From assembly GCA_905233945.1 (NCBI GenBank), contig CAJOFY010000002.1, forward strand, positions 67,188 to 131,187: 64,000 nucleotides of DNA, in the 5' to 3' direction. The translations under genes and the position numbers were made by a program. This stretch comes from an uncultured bacterium. GTDB lineage: Bacteria > UBP6 > UBA1177. This document shows positions 17,958-26,849 of this stretch, piece after piece (position 1 is the first letter of the stretch; each line of letters begins with the position of its first letter). Under the pieces are notes generated by a model. That model searched no databases and was not told where the DNA came from. It saw nothing but the letters and a program-made list of their open reading frames with translations.

Positions 17958-18470
17958 ATGAAAGGGTTTTTGAAAAAAATTCTCTTTTTATCGGTTTTTC
18001 TCTGTGTTTCATCTCTGTTTCCGGCAGAAAATTACAGTTTCGAGCTTTATTCGATGAGCGGAAAGCTGATTTCGACCGAAGAAATAATGAAAAAGTCCGG
18101 GGCGAAGTATCTGATTGTCGATTTTTTCTCGCTTATCTGCGAGCCTTGTAAGAGATCCCTTCCGAAATGGGATGAATTTTACAAGGAAAACAAGGCTAAA
18201 GGCTTTGAATTTATTCTTGTTTCGCTTCCTGCACAAGAGGAAATAAAGAAAGTTAAGAAAGATCTGAAAAATTACTTTAAGAAAAACAAATTCGGTTTTG
18301 ATGTCGTTTTTGACCAGTATTCGAAAGTCGGAAAACATTTCGGAGCTGTCGATGAAAAAACGGAAGATGTCACGCTTCCGATGATATTTGTTCTGGATAA
18401 ATCGGGAAAGATTCTTTTTAAAGCTGAATCCTACGACGAAGCGATTTCTAAAATAAAAAATCTTAAATAA
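17958..18470 (+). CDS. Secreted thioredoxin-like protein (TlpA/ResA type)
   Basis: The 170-residue protein has an N-terminal signal peptide (KKILFLSVFLCVSSLFPA), then a thioredoxin fold. The active-site motif is CEPC within DFFSLICEPCKRSLPKW, and a cis-Pro is in LPMIFVLDKSGKILFK. Periplasmic TlpA/ResA-like proteins reduce disulfides or help cytochrome c maturation. The Glu after the first Cys matches ResA (CEPC). The gene ends the envelope operon, 29 bases after the ATPase gene, and is convergent with the LPP20-like gene 1 base away. The redox target is not visible; the many cysteine-rich lipoproteins in this window are possible clients, by inference only. Confidence 0.87.
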   Translation: MKGFLKKILFLSVFLCVSSLFPAENYSFELYSMSGKLISTEEIMKKSGAKYLIVDFFSLICEPCKRSLPKWDEFYKENKAKGFEFILVSLPAQEEIKKVKKDLKNYFKKNKFGFDVVFDQYSKVGKHFGAVDEKTEDVTLPMIFVLDKSGKILFKAESYDEAISKIKNLK

Positions 18471-18471
18471 A

Positions 18472-19335
18472 TCAATAACTTATCTGCTCGGAAATTTCCC
18501 GGACTGCTTTTGTGATTCCGTTGTCCAAAGCTTCTTTCGCGCTGTATGCCGCCCCTTTGGCTTCGATGTTCCAGCGGTTCAGGATTTCGCCGGTGAGGAG
18601 GCTTATGAGTTCCGCTTTGAGTTCGATTATTGAATAAAATTCGCCGCTGTATTCCTCGGCTTTAGCTTCCTTTATTTCGATTTTGAGAAAGAACGCCTTG
18701 TGTGATTCTGCTGCGATTTTTCCGGTATCCTGCGCTTCTGCGAAATCGATCTGCTGGTTGAGTTTTATCCCTTTTTTGCTGAAAACGGGAAAGAGTTCGC
18801 GGATTTTGTCGGCAGCTTCGGGGAGGTCCGATTTCATTGCCCATACGCCGAAACCGTCGACTTCCGTTTTTATTCTCGCAAGCTCTGTCCTGGGTATTGA
18901 AAGAAGAATAAAAGCATTGTATTCATTGCCTTTTTTGCTGTGGAGACATTCTATGAACTTGTCTTTTATGTGGTAGTTTTTCACCTCGATTTCCTTGCCG
19001 GTGACCGAACTTTTTATGCCGATAGTGTAGGAATATTCGCCGTTTTCTTCGATTTCACGCGACCTGAACTCGCTCTTTACCGAAACTCCGAAGTAGTTGC
19101 TGACTTTCGCGAAAGCGTTCTGAGTGGCGATTGCGACGGCATCTTCTTCAGATTTCGCGATGCTTGCCTCTCCGACAAAAAGAATGACATCTTCTTTCTC
19201 GATTTTTTCGGGAACTTTTGTCCATGCCGGACGGTTGCTCTCCGAAACGTCCGGTTTTCCGCTCCGCGGCGCATCAGTTGTTCCGCACGCAGCAAAACAA
19301 AGCACGGAAAGTAAAACTACAAAAAACTTTTTCAT
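18472..19335 (-). CDS. LPP20-like lipoprotein
   Basis: The 287-residue product has a lipoprotein signal ending FAACGTT. A domain similar to the LPP20 family follows: PAWTKVPEKIEKEDVILFVG, then AIATQNAFAKVSNYFGVSVKSE. LPP20 proteins are outer-membrane lipoproteins first described in Helicobacter, often of unknown function. The C-terminal half (RTELARIKTEV onward) contains a second, TolB-N-like region with SLLTGEILNRWNIEAKGAAYSAKEALDNGI. It lies 74 bases downstream of the glycosidase-like lipoprotein gene on the same strand and has its own probable promoter. Confidence 0.82.
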   Translation of the reverse strand: MKKFFVVLLSVLCFAACGTTDAPRSGKPDVSESNRPAWTKVPEKIEKEDVILFVGEASIAKSEEDAVAIATQNAFAKVSNYFGVSVKSEFRSREIEENGEYSYTIGIKSSVTGKEIEVKNYHIKDKFIECLHSKKGNEYNAFILLSIPRTELARIKTEVDGFGVWAMKSDLPEAADKIRELFPVFSKKGIKLNQQIDFAEAQDTGKIAAESHKAFFLKIEIKEAKAEEYSGEFYSIIELKAELISLLTGEILNRWNIEAKGAAYSAKEALDNGITKAVREISEQISY

Positions 19336-19401
19336 GAAAATCTCCTGAAAAACATAAAAAAAACTTTCGGGGAGGATTTTTCTGTCCGGAAATGATTGAG
19401 C

Positions 19402-19429
19402 ATTATAGTTTACTTTATCTCTTTAAGAA
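19402..19429 (-). promoter_or_regulatory. Possible promoter of the LPP20-like gene
   Basis: On the minus strand TATAAT at 19402-19407 is preceded, after 16 bases, by TTCTTA at 19424-19429, which overlaps the 3' end of the upstream lipoprotein gene. The -35 is weak. Confidence 0.4.
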
Positions 19430-22400
19430 GGAACTTGAGTGTCGATATGTTCGCTCTGTTGTAGCCCTCTGTTCCGCCGCCTGCGCCGCCGGTATAAAGC
19501 TCAAAGTGCTTGAAATAGGACATGTTGAAAGCGTCTTTTATTTCGACCTTATAGGTTTTGCTGCTGAGCAGATCGACCTGAACAAACGACGATTCGCCCC
19601 AGGTCTCCCAGTCGTCACGCCCCAAATGCGGCATAAAGACCATTTTTTCCAAAACAACTTCATTGTTTTCATCGGTAATTTTAACTATTTTGTTGCATGA
19701 AGTGATTCCTGTGTCTATCGGACGTCCGCTGGCGTATTCCAAAGAGATGAGATATGTTCCGCTGTGCTCCGGTCTGACATTTGAAACGGAAAGAACTTCA
19801 GCAGGTCTTCCCCAGTCGCCGAAGTGATCCTTGCCGTGGTACAAATCACCGTTCGCAGCTGTTATAGTCGGAGTCTGGTCGAAATGGTTTGCCGTGAACT
19901 TCCATTGCGCCCGTTCGTTGTCGTTTTCGCCCCAGTAGCATGCAGGATCCGCATGATGGCTTTCCCAGCCTGCGGTATTTACTGCAGAAACACTGTAACA
20001 GTATGATTTTGTTGAATAATCGCCAGAATCATTGTCGACCCACGAAGTTTCATTGACATTTTCCGCCACTTTTACGCCGTCACGATAAATATTGTATGAA
20101 TCTGCATCATCGGAGGGCGAAAATTCGACTTTGAGGCTTCCTCCCTCCAATCTGACTGAAACATTCTCGACACCGCGGGGTGCCCAGCATGCCTGATAAT
20201 TGTTGACGCAGTCCAGGAGATTTGTCCTTCCGGCGCTGCCTGTCTGCTTCAAACGCAGTTCGATTCTGTTTATTCCGTCATCTCCATATTCAATGGAGTT
20301 TTCCGGTTTGAAATCAGAATCTTCGTCAGAAAAAGGTTCTGTTTTCTCTACGCCGTTAAGTTTAAGCGAATCCAGGACATAAAAACCTTCAGTTTCATTG
20401 TTTTTAGGAGGAAGAATGATTTTCAGTTCAATCGTTTTTCCTTTGAAATTCAGGTTTTTAAGAACGATTTCGCTGCTTCCGGCAAAGAAAGTGTTTCTCA
20501 GATTGACGGGGATTTTCGGAGAGAACCAGATCTTTTTCAAAGTCTGATCCCTGCCGAAAAGAACATCGAGAACCATCGAAATGAATCCGCCGATACTCCA
20601 GAGCTGACGCCTTGAATTTACATGCGGGCCGCTCATCCTGTCACCTTGGAAATCAAGATAGGCATTGTCTTCAAGCCATGAGTTGAGAGTGGTAAATTCA
20701 AAGTTTTCCATGTTCGAGAGGTTGAAAGCCGCTCCGCGTACAAGGCTCATGAACGCGTTCTCGTAAAATTTGTCGTTTTCCACTTTTGCCGCGGCACGAA
20801 GAGCATATGAAGTTACAAAAGGCCATATTGCGCGGTTGTGGTAGATTTTTCTCTGCGGCTCCTGCGGGAAAATTACCGAGGGACCTGCTTCGGTGATCGG
20901 GTATTCTTCAAGAATTGCAGAATGTATTTCGGCTGCCATCTCTTCATTCCAGTCAGCAATATCAGAAGTCGTTCCAAGAATGAGAAGCGAAAGACCTAAA
21001 AGATCCCTTTTGTCAACTGCGGAATAATCAAGGAAAGTCGTTTTCATGCTTGCAAAAGTCTTTCTGTCAATTTCCGGCATATAAATATAAAATCCCGATT
21101 TTATCGCCTGCAGAAGCTGCCATGACTGGGATCTGAGTTCTTCGACATCAGCATCACGATGCAGTTCTTCAGCAAGAGAGGAAGCCATGTTCATCGCAAT
21201 AAAATGGAGAACATTCGTCGAAAGGCTCTTCGACATTCCTATGTGTTTTGTATTCTTCGCAGTCCAGAGCGGATAAGTCTGCTCTCTCCAGTCGAGAAAA
21301 GACTGTTCGCCGCGGTACAAACCGTCTTTTTCATCGAAAACATAGAGTCTGTCGGCATCAAGAGTGTTTTTTATCGCCTCGTAGGATTCTGCAAGAAACG
21401 CTTCGTATTCTGCTCCTTTAAGGTTTTTCAAAGTTTCATAGGCACCGAGCATCCAGACAATGCGGTCTGTGCTTACCGGCCACGATCCGCCGGAGCCTGT
21501 ATCCTGGACTATCTGTATGTTTCCGCCGCCGACTGAATCCTTCCACGGTGAAATCTTGAATTCAAGCGAGTTCTTCGATCTCTCAGGTTCAAGGAAAGCG
21601 ATTCCGGAATGAACTGCGTAAGCGGTGTCGCGGGTCCAGACATAGTGCCATGCCGCACCTGTTTCGAAACATTCGCAGTCAACCGGATTCTCGTTATTCA
21701 TGCTGTAGTCCGTAATCGCCGAAACTTTATTTGCGTCAAGTTCTGTGATCGCAAGCGCAAAAAGGGCGTCGAGCATGGTGTTTCCGCTGCGGAGAAGAGG
21801 TCTGTTTTCTTTTTCAGAAACAAGACATTCCTTGGATTCCAAAGGTTTTCCGCAAACCTTCATATAGTCGTTTTTATTGCTCAACTCATCAAAATAATAC
21901 CAGCCGTACTCATCACCGTGTTCCCAGCGCAGAGGTGCATTCGTAGTCAGAGTATAGCTTCTGAGTTTGCAGCCTGAAACCGAGACCGTTCCTGTTTTGC
22001 CTTTCCACTCGACTGATGAAGGAGTTGCACCGTCACATTCTTCAGGCGCATCGCCGTCAGTGTCACCGTCGGAATCGTCATCACCGGTTTCATCGGAGTC
22101 GGCGTCGCTGTCGGATTCGCCGTCATCGTCACAATCCGCATCAGAGGAATCATCCGTTTCGTATGTGTCGGTGTCGGAATCATCAACGACAATATCGTCC
22201 TCAACATCGGTATCAGAATCGCCGTCATCAGGTTCGCTGTCGTCAGAACCGGAACCGTTGTCGTCAGTATCATCACCGCCGCAACAATCCGAATCCCCGG
22301 TTTCCGTGTCATCTCCGGTACCTGTGTCATCGTCCTTGCCGCTCGGATCTGTATCGGAACCATCATTGTTTTCCGGTATATCGTTGTCTGTTGCAGCAGG

Positions 22401-22571
22401 ATCAGAATCTGTATCGGAAGACCCGTTTCCGCCGGAATCGCCGTCGTTGCAGTCCAGACAATCCGAATCATTAAATTCTGTGTCGGAATCAGAATTTGAG
22501 TCGCTGCCTTTTCCTCCGCCGCAGCTGAACATAAAAATCGCGGCAAAGATCAGTAAAAAAAGTTTTTTCAT
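19410..22571 (-). CDS. Large surface lipoprotein with six-hairpin glycosidase-like domain
   Basis: The 1053-residue protein has a lipobox (FMFSC at residue 17) and then about 165 residues of extreme Ser/Asp/Gly low complexity. The central part (about 250-780) resembles an (alpha/alpha)6 glycoside hydrolase of the glucoamylase/GH63/rhamnosidase superfamily: HYVWTRDTAYAVHSGIAFL, YHNRAIWPFVTSYALRAAAK, and SRRQLWSIGGFISMVLDVLFG. A fibronectin-III-like segment (about 795-870, ADSYNIYRDGVKVAENV) and a C-terminal jelly-roll-like domain follow. It is probably a surface enzyme attacking alpha-linked glycans. The exact family and catalytic acids cannot be fixed by eye. It is the last gene of the trmL-led run, 5 bases after the small membrane protein. 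Confidence 0.78.
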   Translation of the reverse strand: MKKLFLLIFAAIFMFSCGGGKGSDSNSDSDTEFNDSDCLDCNDGDSGGNGSSDTDSDPAATDNDIPENNDGSDTDPSGKDDDTGTGDDTETGDSDCCGGDDTDDNGSGSDDSEPDDGDSDTDVEDDIVVDDSDTDTYETDDSSDADCDDDGESDSDADSDETGDDDSDGDTDGDAPEECDGATPSSVEWKGKTGTVSVSGCKLRSYTLTTNAPLRWEHGDEYGWYYFDELSNKNDYMKVCGKPLESKECLVSEKENRPLLRSGNTMLDALFALAITELDANKVSAITDYSMNNENPVDCECFETGAAWHYVWTRDTAYAVHSGIAFLEPERSKNSLEFKISPWKDSVGGGNIQIVQDTGSGGSWPVSTDRIVWMLGAYETLKNLKGAEYEAFLAESYEAIKNTLDADRLYVFDEKDGLYRGEQSFLDWREQTYPLWTAKNTKHIGMSKSLSTNVLHFIAMNMASSLAEELHRDADVEELRSQSWQLLQAIKSGFYIYMPEIDRKTFASMKTTFLDYSAVDKRDLLGLSLLILGTTSDIADWNEEMAAEIHSAILEEYPITEAGPSVIFPQEPQRKIYHNRAIWPFVTSYALRAAAKVENDKFYENAFMSLVRGAAFNLSNMENFEFTTLNSWLEDNAYLDFQGDRMSGPHVNSRRQLWSIGGFISMVLDVLFGRDQTLKKIWFSPKIPVNLRNTFFAGSSEIVLKNLNFKGKTIELKIILPPKNNETEGFYVLDSLKLNGVEKTEPFSDEDSDFKPENSIEYGDDGINRIELRLKQTGSAGRTNLLDCVNNYQACWAPRGVENVSVRLEGGSLKVEFSPSDDADSYNIYRDGVKVAENVNETSWVDNDSGDYSTKSYCYSVSAVNTAGWESHHADPACYWGENDNERAQWKFTANHFDQTPTITAANGDLYHGKDHFGDWGRPAEVLSVSNVRPEHSGTYLISLEYASGRPIDTGITSCNKIVKITDENNEVVLEKMVFMPHLGRDDWETWGESSFVQVDLLSSKTYKVEIKDAFNMSYFKHFELYTGGAGGGTEGYNRANISTLKFLLKEIK

Positions 22572-22576
22572 AGTGT

Positions 22577-22876
22577 CTACCTATTGCTGTTAATAAAAAA
22601 ATTAAAGTTGAAGCCATTGTTTTCACTGTCATTTTCGTTAATTCCGAGCGAATCTTTCACAGTGAATACAAGAACGAGGACAAAAATCAGAATCCCCAGA
22701 AAAATACATGTCCTTTTAAGGAGAATCCCCGAAAAAAGAAAAATCAAAGCGAGCGCCGAATAGAGTTCCGCACCCTGCGCACCGTTCAGCACAAAAGCTG
22801 AAAGTGCAGACAGAATCAATATATCAAGAATATTCCACCAGACAGGTTTTATGTTTTTTCTTTTTTTCTCACTCAT
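22577..22876 (-). CDS. Small hydrophobic membrane protein, unrecognised
   Basis: The 99-residue protein begins with a basic segment (MSEKKRKNIKPVWW) and has about three hydrophobic stretches (ILDILILSALSAFVL, ALALIFLFSGILL, IFLGILIFVLVLVF). A short Asn-rich tail ends it (NENDSENNGFNFNFF). It starts at the base after the stop of the cNMP-binding gene, so it is probably translated by coupling. I recognise no family. The tight spacing on both sides makes it a credible gene in the transporter operon. Confidence 0.7.
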   Translation of the reverse strand: MSEKKRKNIKPVWWNILDILILSALSAFVLNGAQGAELYSALALIFLFSGILLKRTCIFLGILIFVLVLVFTVKDSLGINENDSENNGFNFNFFINSNR

Positions 22877-23317
22877 CTATTTTTTAGCAACTTTTTCGGC
22901 AAGTTTGGCATTCAGTTCTCTGATGCGTCCCGTAAGAACGCGGATAACACCGAGAGCAACCTCGTCGCGCTGTTTTAAAATCTCAAGGAAATCGTCACTT
23001 TCCATTTTGAGAACAAGAACATCGTTTCTTGCCACAATATCGGCGCTTCTCGGCTGGTTGTCGATGAGCGCCATCTCGCCGAATCCTGCCCCTTCCTTCA
23101 TAACGGCAACGACATTTCCTCCGGCAACGACCTCGACTTCGCCTTTCACGATCATAAAAAGCTCTTTTCCGAGATCGCCCTCGTTCACGATATACTGCCC
23201 TTTCTCGAAACTCTCCTCTTCGAGCAGAGCGGCTATATCGGCAAGGACTTCACCGGGAATATCGTGAAAAAGCTCAATGTTTTTAAGTGCAAGCACCCTT
23301 TCGACTCGTGTAAGCAT
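22877..23317 (-). CDS. Cyclic nucleotide-binding domain protein
   Basis: The 146-residue protein is a single CAP-type cNMP-binding domain: LFHDIPGEVLADIAALL, GQYIVNEGDLGKELFMIVKGEVEVV, and the phosphate-binding cassette GFGEMALIDNQPRSADIVA. The Arg in PRSA is the usual cyclic-phosphate contact. A short C-terminal helix (ELNAKLAEKVAKK) follows, with no DNA-binding domain, so it is not a Crp-like regulator. In related transporters such a domain is fused to the NTT-HEAT protein; here it is encoded 8 bases downstream of that gene. It may act as a separate regulatory subunit. A GGAGG site precedes the ATG. Confidence 0.88.
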   Translation of the reverse strand: MLTRVERVLALKNIELFHDIPGEVLADIAALLEEESFEKGQYIVNEGDLGKELFMIVKGEVEVVAGGNVVAVMKEGAGFGEMALIDNQPRSADIVARNDVLVLKMESDDFLEILKQRDEVALGVIRVLTGRIRELNAKLAEKVAKK

Positions 23318-23325
23318 CTTTCCTC

Positions 23326-26205
23326 CTATGCTTCAGGCTGCAGAACAGAACGCGAATACCGGCAGAGATATGCGTCTGTATCGTTCAAAAGATAATGTCC
23401 GTCCGTTTCGGCGATCTTCATTTTAAGATAATTCATCGCATAAAGCGCGGCTTCGCGGACTATCGGGCTCGGATCATACAAAAACATCTGTATTCTGCCG
23501 TAAATATCGGCAATATGCTCGTGAGCAATCGCATAAAGCGTTACGCAGCGCACCCATTCGGAATCATCTGAAAGCAGAGTCTCGATAATATCGTTTATTT
23601 TCAGTTTCTTTACACTGAAGAACTGATAACCCAGACTGAGTTTTTCCTCTTCGGTCCTGCTTTCGATAAGCGGAACGATTATCGGCCTTATATCCTTGTC
23701 AACAATGTTGTCGATGATTTCAAGTGCGTTTGCCCGCTGTGAAGGAAGAACGAATTTTCTGGTTATGTTGAAATAGATGTTGTCAAAGAGCGAATTGCCG
23801 TACATCAGCGAAAGTATTGAGAAAATACGCTGATAGCAGTTGTCGAGCTTCGTTGACATGACATCGGTCAGACAGTCGGTCTTCAAGTTTTTACGAATCT
23901 GGACTGAGAAGTAAAGCGTCTGGAAATATTGATAAATTTCTCTTAAAAGCAGAACTTTGAGCGCATCTTTGTCAAGAGTCACCTTTTCAATCTTTGAAAG
24001 AAGTTTTTTCATGCTGTTAAGGGCGATATTCCGCATTTCGTCGCTTTCGGTGTCAAGCGACAGAGCAAGCAGCCTGAAGGATTCCGGCACGTATATGTCA
24101 CCGAGCATTTTCGCGACTTCGCTTTTCAGACGGTAACTCTCAAGTTTGTTCGACAAAATGTCGGCAGCAGGTTCAAGAATCTTCTCGCCGAATTTTGAAA
24201 GCACTTTCGCAACATCAAAACTGACTTCCCGGTCAAAAAGCATGTAAAAAAGTTTCGGAATAAAGACGTTGGAATCGATTTTAGAAGCGGCATTGACCGC
24301 GGCACGTCTGACAACCGGACTCGAATCGTTCAAAAGGGTGAAAAGCTGCTGATCCATGTTCTTCTGGCCGAGTTCGCCGAGAATATAGGCCGCAGCAGCC
24401 CTGTCAGTCGCGTTTTCGGACTCAAAAAACGCCTTGAGATAGGAACCCGCCGTCATTGCACCGACAACGCCGGCATATTTGATGAGAGCTATTACCGCAG
24501 CTTCCCTTATCATGATTTTGTCGCTTTCAAGGAACGGCGAGATAAATTTCACAGACTTGTCCATCTGGATGTAGCCGTATGTCAGGATCGCCTCACGGAG
24601 AACATCATCATCCTGTTCTTTGAATAATTTCAATATGTTATATGTATTATATCTGCTTTCCATACGGCGCATGAGCGACAGGATTTTGACCTTGATCTTA
24701 GGAGTCGCCTTTGAAAGAAGCGCGACAAAATCGCGTCCGAAAGCGGAGTTTCCTGAACTTTCGACCATATCGATGGCCATTGACAGATCCTCGTCGTCAC
24801 CGCTTTCAATCGCTTTCTGTACAATGCTCTGAAGCACATTAAGCTGCATCGTAAGCTGGTTCGTGCCGAAACGTTTTTTCTTGATGTTGTCAATCAAAAC
24901 CGAAAGATAGCGGCTTCTGATGCCGACAATCGTCCCGAGCCAGAGAATGCCGATTACAGTGACAATCCACGAAATCAGCTTGACATCGGAAGGAACGATA
25001 CCCGCCTTTCCGAGATAGCTGACAGCAAGAAGAATAAAGCCCGAAACACCGATGAATATCGGTTTGACCATGCCGTCGATTATCGCTTTCGTCCTGCTTT
25101 TTATCTTGGGGTCAAGCGGAATATACAAAAGCTGGATCGCCGCGTCGTTTATGGTGTAGCGGAACGCACTGTCGCCCGATTTCGCCATTGTTATCGCGAC
25201 AAGAGGCGCCGCAAGGCCGAACATTACAAGATCCGGCGGAACCGCGATGAAAAAGATCGAACTCAAAGTGAGAATCGCCGGAAGTATTCCCAGACTCATG
25301 AAAATGCTGAATTTGAGCAGCCGCGAAGTCGCCACAAGCTGGAAGAAAAGCGAGAAAACGCCGCCGAAAACCGAATATACGAAACCGAAGTAAGCGGCCA
25401 GTTTCTGCGGATCGGTTATTGTGTCGGAAGCGACAATCTTGAACTGGTAGTCGACAAGCGTAACAACGACGTAGATAAGGGCAATCATTATCGCGATGTA
25501 CTTGACGTAAGGCGTCTTTGAGATGCTTACCTGCGAAGCCGCCGCATTCGCCGCCTGTTTCGGCGTAAGAGTTTTCGAAACGACACCTCTCTGGAGTCGG
25601 CTCTGATACTTTCTCCCCATAAAGCGGACAATAAGAATGCAGATGAACATGCACAGAGCGTTTATGAACAGGAGATACTGCACTTTTCCGAGAAGGACCG
25701 CCAGCTTTCCTACCGAGCCGCCGACAGCCATGCTTGCGATGATTCCGCCGCACCCGACAAAGCCTAAGACCCTCTTCGCCTCACGCGAATCAAGCAGTTC
25801 GTTGGTGAACGACCAGAACTGGAACATCATAAATGCGCCCAAAAGCTCGATAAAAATGTAAAGCAGCGAAAAAGCCCAGGAAATTTCGCTGTTTATCAGC
25901 CCGACAAATATAAGCGTAAAGACAATCCCGATTGAAAAAGTCGCCGTTATGAGCTTGTCCATCCGGTAAAACGAGCTTCTTTTCGTGTAAAAGAACGTCG
26001 CCGTCGAAACCAGAATCGCGACACCGATATACATGAACGAAAGCATCAGCCTGTCGCCTTTGTATTTGTTCAGAAAAAGCGTGTCACGGACGATTCGGCC
26101 CATAACCATGATGGAAGTCGCCAGAAAATTGTATGCAAAAAGCATGAATGCGCGGTTTCTTTCATCCGGATTGTTCATGCTGAAAGCTGCCAGAAGCCTT
26201 TTCAT
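23326..26205 (-). CDS. NTT-family (ATP/ADP carrier-like) membrane protein with C-terminal HEAT repeats
   Basis: The 959-residue protein has about 12 transmembrane helices in residues 15-440. They resemble nucleotide transporters of the Npt/Tlc family (FMLFAYNFLATSIMVMGRIVRDTLFL; FQFWSFTNELLDSREAKRVLGFVGCGGIIAS). The remaining ~500 residues are HEAT-like helical repeats (DDVLREAILTYGYI, DSSPVVRRAAVNAASKI, DPSPIVREAALYAMNYL). NTT proteins exchange ATP for ADP in intracellular parasites. Relatives with HEAT and cNMP domains occur in free-living bacteria, and their substrate is unproven. It lies 2 bases after trmL and 8 bases before the cNMP-binding gene. ATP import should not be assumed. Confidence 0.85.
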   Translation of the reverse strand: MKRLLAAFSMNNPDERNRAFMLFAYNFLATSIMVMGRIVRDTLFLNKYKGDRLMLSFMYIGVAILVSTATFFYTKRSSFYRMDKLITATFSIGIVFTLIFVGLINSEISWAFSLLYIFIELLGAFMMFQFWSFTNELLDSREAKRVLGFVGCGGIIASMAVGGSVGKLAVLLGKVQYLLFINALCMFICILIVRFMGRKYQSRLQRGVVSKTLTPKQAANAAASQVSISKTPYVKYIAIMIALIYVVVTLVDYQFKIVASDTITDPQKLAAYFGFVYSVFGGVFSLFFQLVATSRLLKFSIFMSLGILPAILTLSSIFFIAVPPDLVMFGLAAPLVAITMAKSGDSAFRYTINDAAIQLLYIPLDPKIKSRTKAIIDGMVKPIFIGVSGFILLAVSYLGKAGIVPSDVKLISWIVTVIGILWLGTIVGIRSRYLSVLIDNIKKKRFGTNQLTMQLNVLQSIVQKAIESGDDEDLSMAIDMVESSGNSAFGRDFVALLSKATPKIKVKILSLMRRMESRYNTYNILKLFKEQDDDVLREAILTYGYIQMDKSVKFISPFLESDKIMIREAAVIALIKYAGVVGAMTAGSYLKAFFESENATDRAAAAYILGELGQKNMDQQLFTLLNDSSPVVRRAAVNAASKIDSNVFIPKLFYMLFDREVSFDVAKVLSKFGEKILEPAADILSNKLESYRLKSEVAKMLGDIYVPESFRLLALSLDTESDEMRNIALNSMKKLLSKIEKVTLDKDALKVLLLREIYQYFQTLYFSVQIRKNLKTDCLTDVMSTKLDNCYQRIFSILSLMYGNSLFDNIYFNITRKFVLPSQRANALEIIDNIVDKDIRPIIVPLIESRTEEEKLSLGYQFFSVKKLKINDIIETLLSDDSEWVRCVTLYAIAHEHIADIYGRIQMFLYDPSPIVREAALYAMNYLKMKIAETDGHYLLNDTDAYLCRYSRSVLQPEA

Positions 26206-26207
26206 TT

Positions 26208-26666
26208 TTATACCCTGAAATCAAGTTGTTTCATTGCTTCAAAAATCACCGCAGTCGCCGCGCTCGCGAGGTTCAAACTTCTCACCCTGCCGTCGAGCAT
26301 CGGAAGAAAGCGCGTCTGTTCCCTGTATCTTCCCAGAATTTCGTCGCCGAGCCCCTCGGATTCGCACCCGAAAACAAGGAAATCGCCGTTTTTATAGGGA
26401 ACTCTGTCATATCTTTTTTCACCTTTCTGCGAGAAAAAGTGCATTTTTGCCGGGTCGTTCGCCGCAAAAAAATCGTCCTTTGAATCCCATTCCGTAATCT
26501 CGACAAATTTCCAGTAATCTACACCGGCACGTTTAACAGCCGCCGTATCGAGCCTGAAGCCGTAAGGTTTGACGAGGTGAAGCCTGCATTTCTGCGAAAG
26601 CACAGTGCGTGCGATATTGCCTGTATTCTGCGGAATTTCCGGATTTATGAGTACAATTTCGAACAT
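26208..26666 (-). CDS. trmL: tRNA (cytidine/uridine(34)-2'-O)-methyltransferase TrmL
   Basis: TrmL is a SPOUT methyltransferase that 2'-O-methylates the wobble base of tRNA-Leu isoacceptors. The start at ATG 26666 gives 152 residues, the family length, and begins FEIVLINPEIPQNTGNIART, the classical N-terminus. The longer reading frame upstream covers untranslated sequence with a palindromic element. The C-terminal trefoil knot is seen in FLVFGCESEGLGDEIL and RSLNLASAATAVIFEAM. It leads a run of five close genes whose other products are envelope proteins, an unusual setting. Confidence 0.93.
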   Translation of the reverse strand: MFEIVLINPEIPQNTGNIARTVLSQKCRLHLVKPYGFRLDTAAVKRAGVDYWKFVEITEWDSKDDFFAANDPAKMHFFSQKGEKRYDRVPYKNGDFLVFGCESEGLGDEILGRYREQTRFLPMLDGRVRSLNLASAATAVIFEAMKQLDFRV

Positions 26667-26696
26667 AATTCCCGACTCAAAAATCAAAAACATAGG

Positions 26697-26723
26697 ATTA
26701 TACTGTTTTTCTAAGAAAAACAA
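26697..26723 (-). promoter_or_regulatory. Possible promoter of the trmL-led unit
   Basis: On the minus strand TATAAT (26697-26702) lies 30 bases before the trmL ATG. TTGTTT (26718-26723) stands upstream with a 15-base spacer. The remaining ~130 bases up to the palindromic element show no gene. Confidence 0.42.
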
Positions 26724-26849
26724 AGTTTTCACCGTAAAAACGTGGTCTGCAACCCACCTGTTTCCCATCGCCTGAAAAATCTCCCTTCGCCACACTGGAG
26801 AGCTATCAGATATCCTACCGATTCCTGCCGCCAGTCCAGGCTCCACTGA

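Noticed and set aside
21967-22593. Plus-strand Ser/Pro-rich frame
   Set aside because: It is the mirror of the Ser/Asp linker of the minus-strand lipoprotein and has no ribosome site or family.
22877-23317. Crp/Fnr transcription regulator
   Set aside because: Only the cNMP-binding domain is present; no helix-turn-helix follows.
23326-26205. Evidence for an intracellular energy parasite
   Set aside because: NTT-like proteins with HEAT repeats also occur in free-living bacteria, and the biosynthetic genes here (dapH, panB) do not suggest a reduced parasite.
26667-26846. Longer trmL frame starting at 26846
   Set aside because: TrmL homologues begin at FEIVLINPEIPQNTGN; the upstream 60 residues cover a promoter and repeat region.
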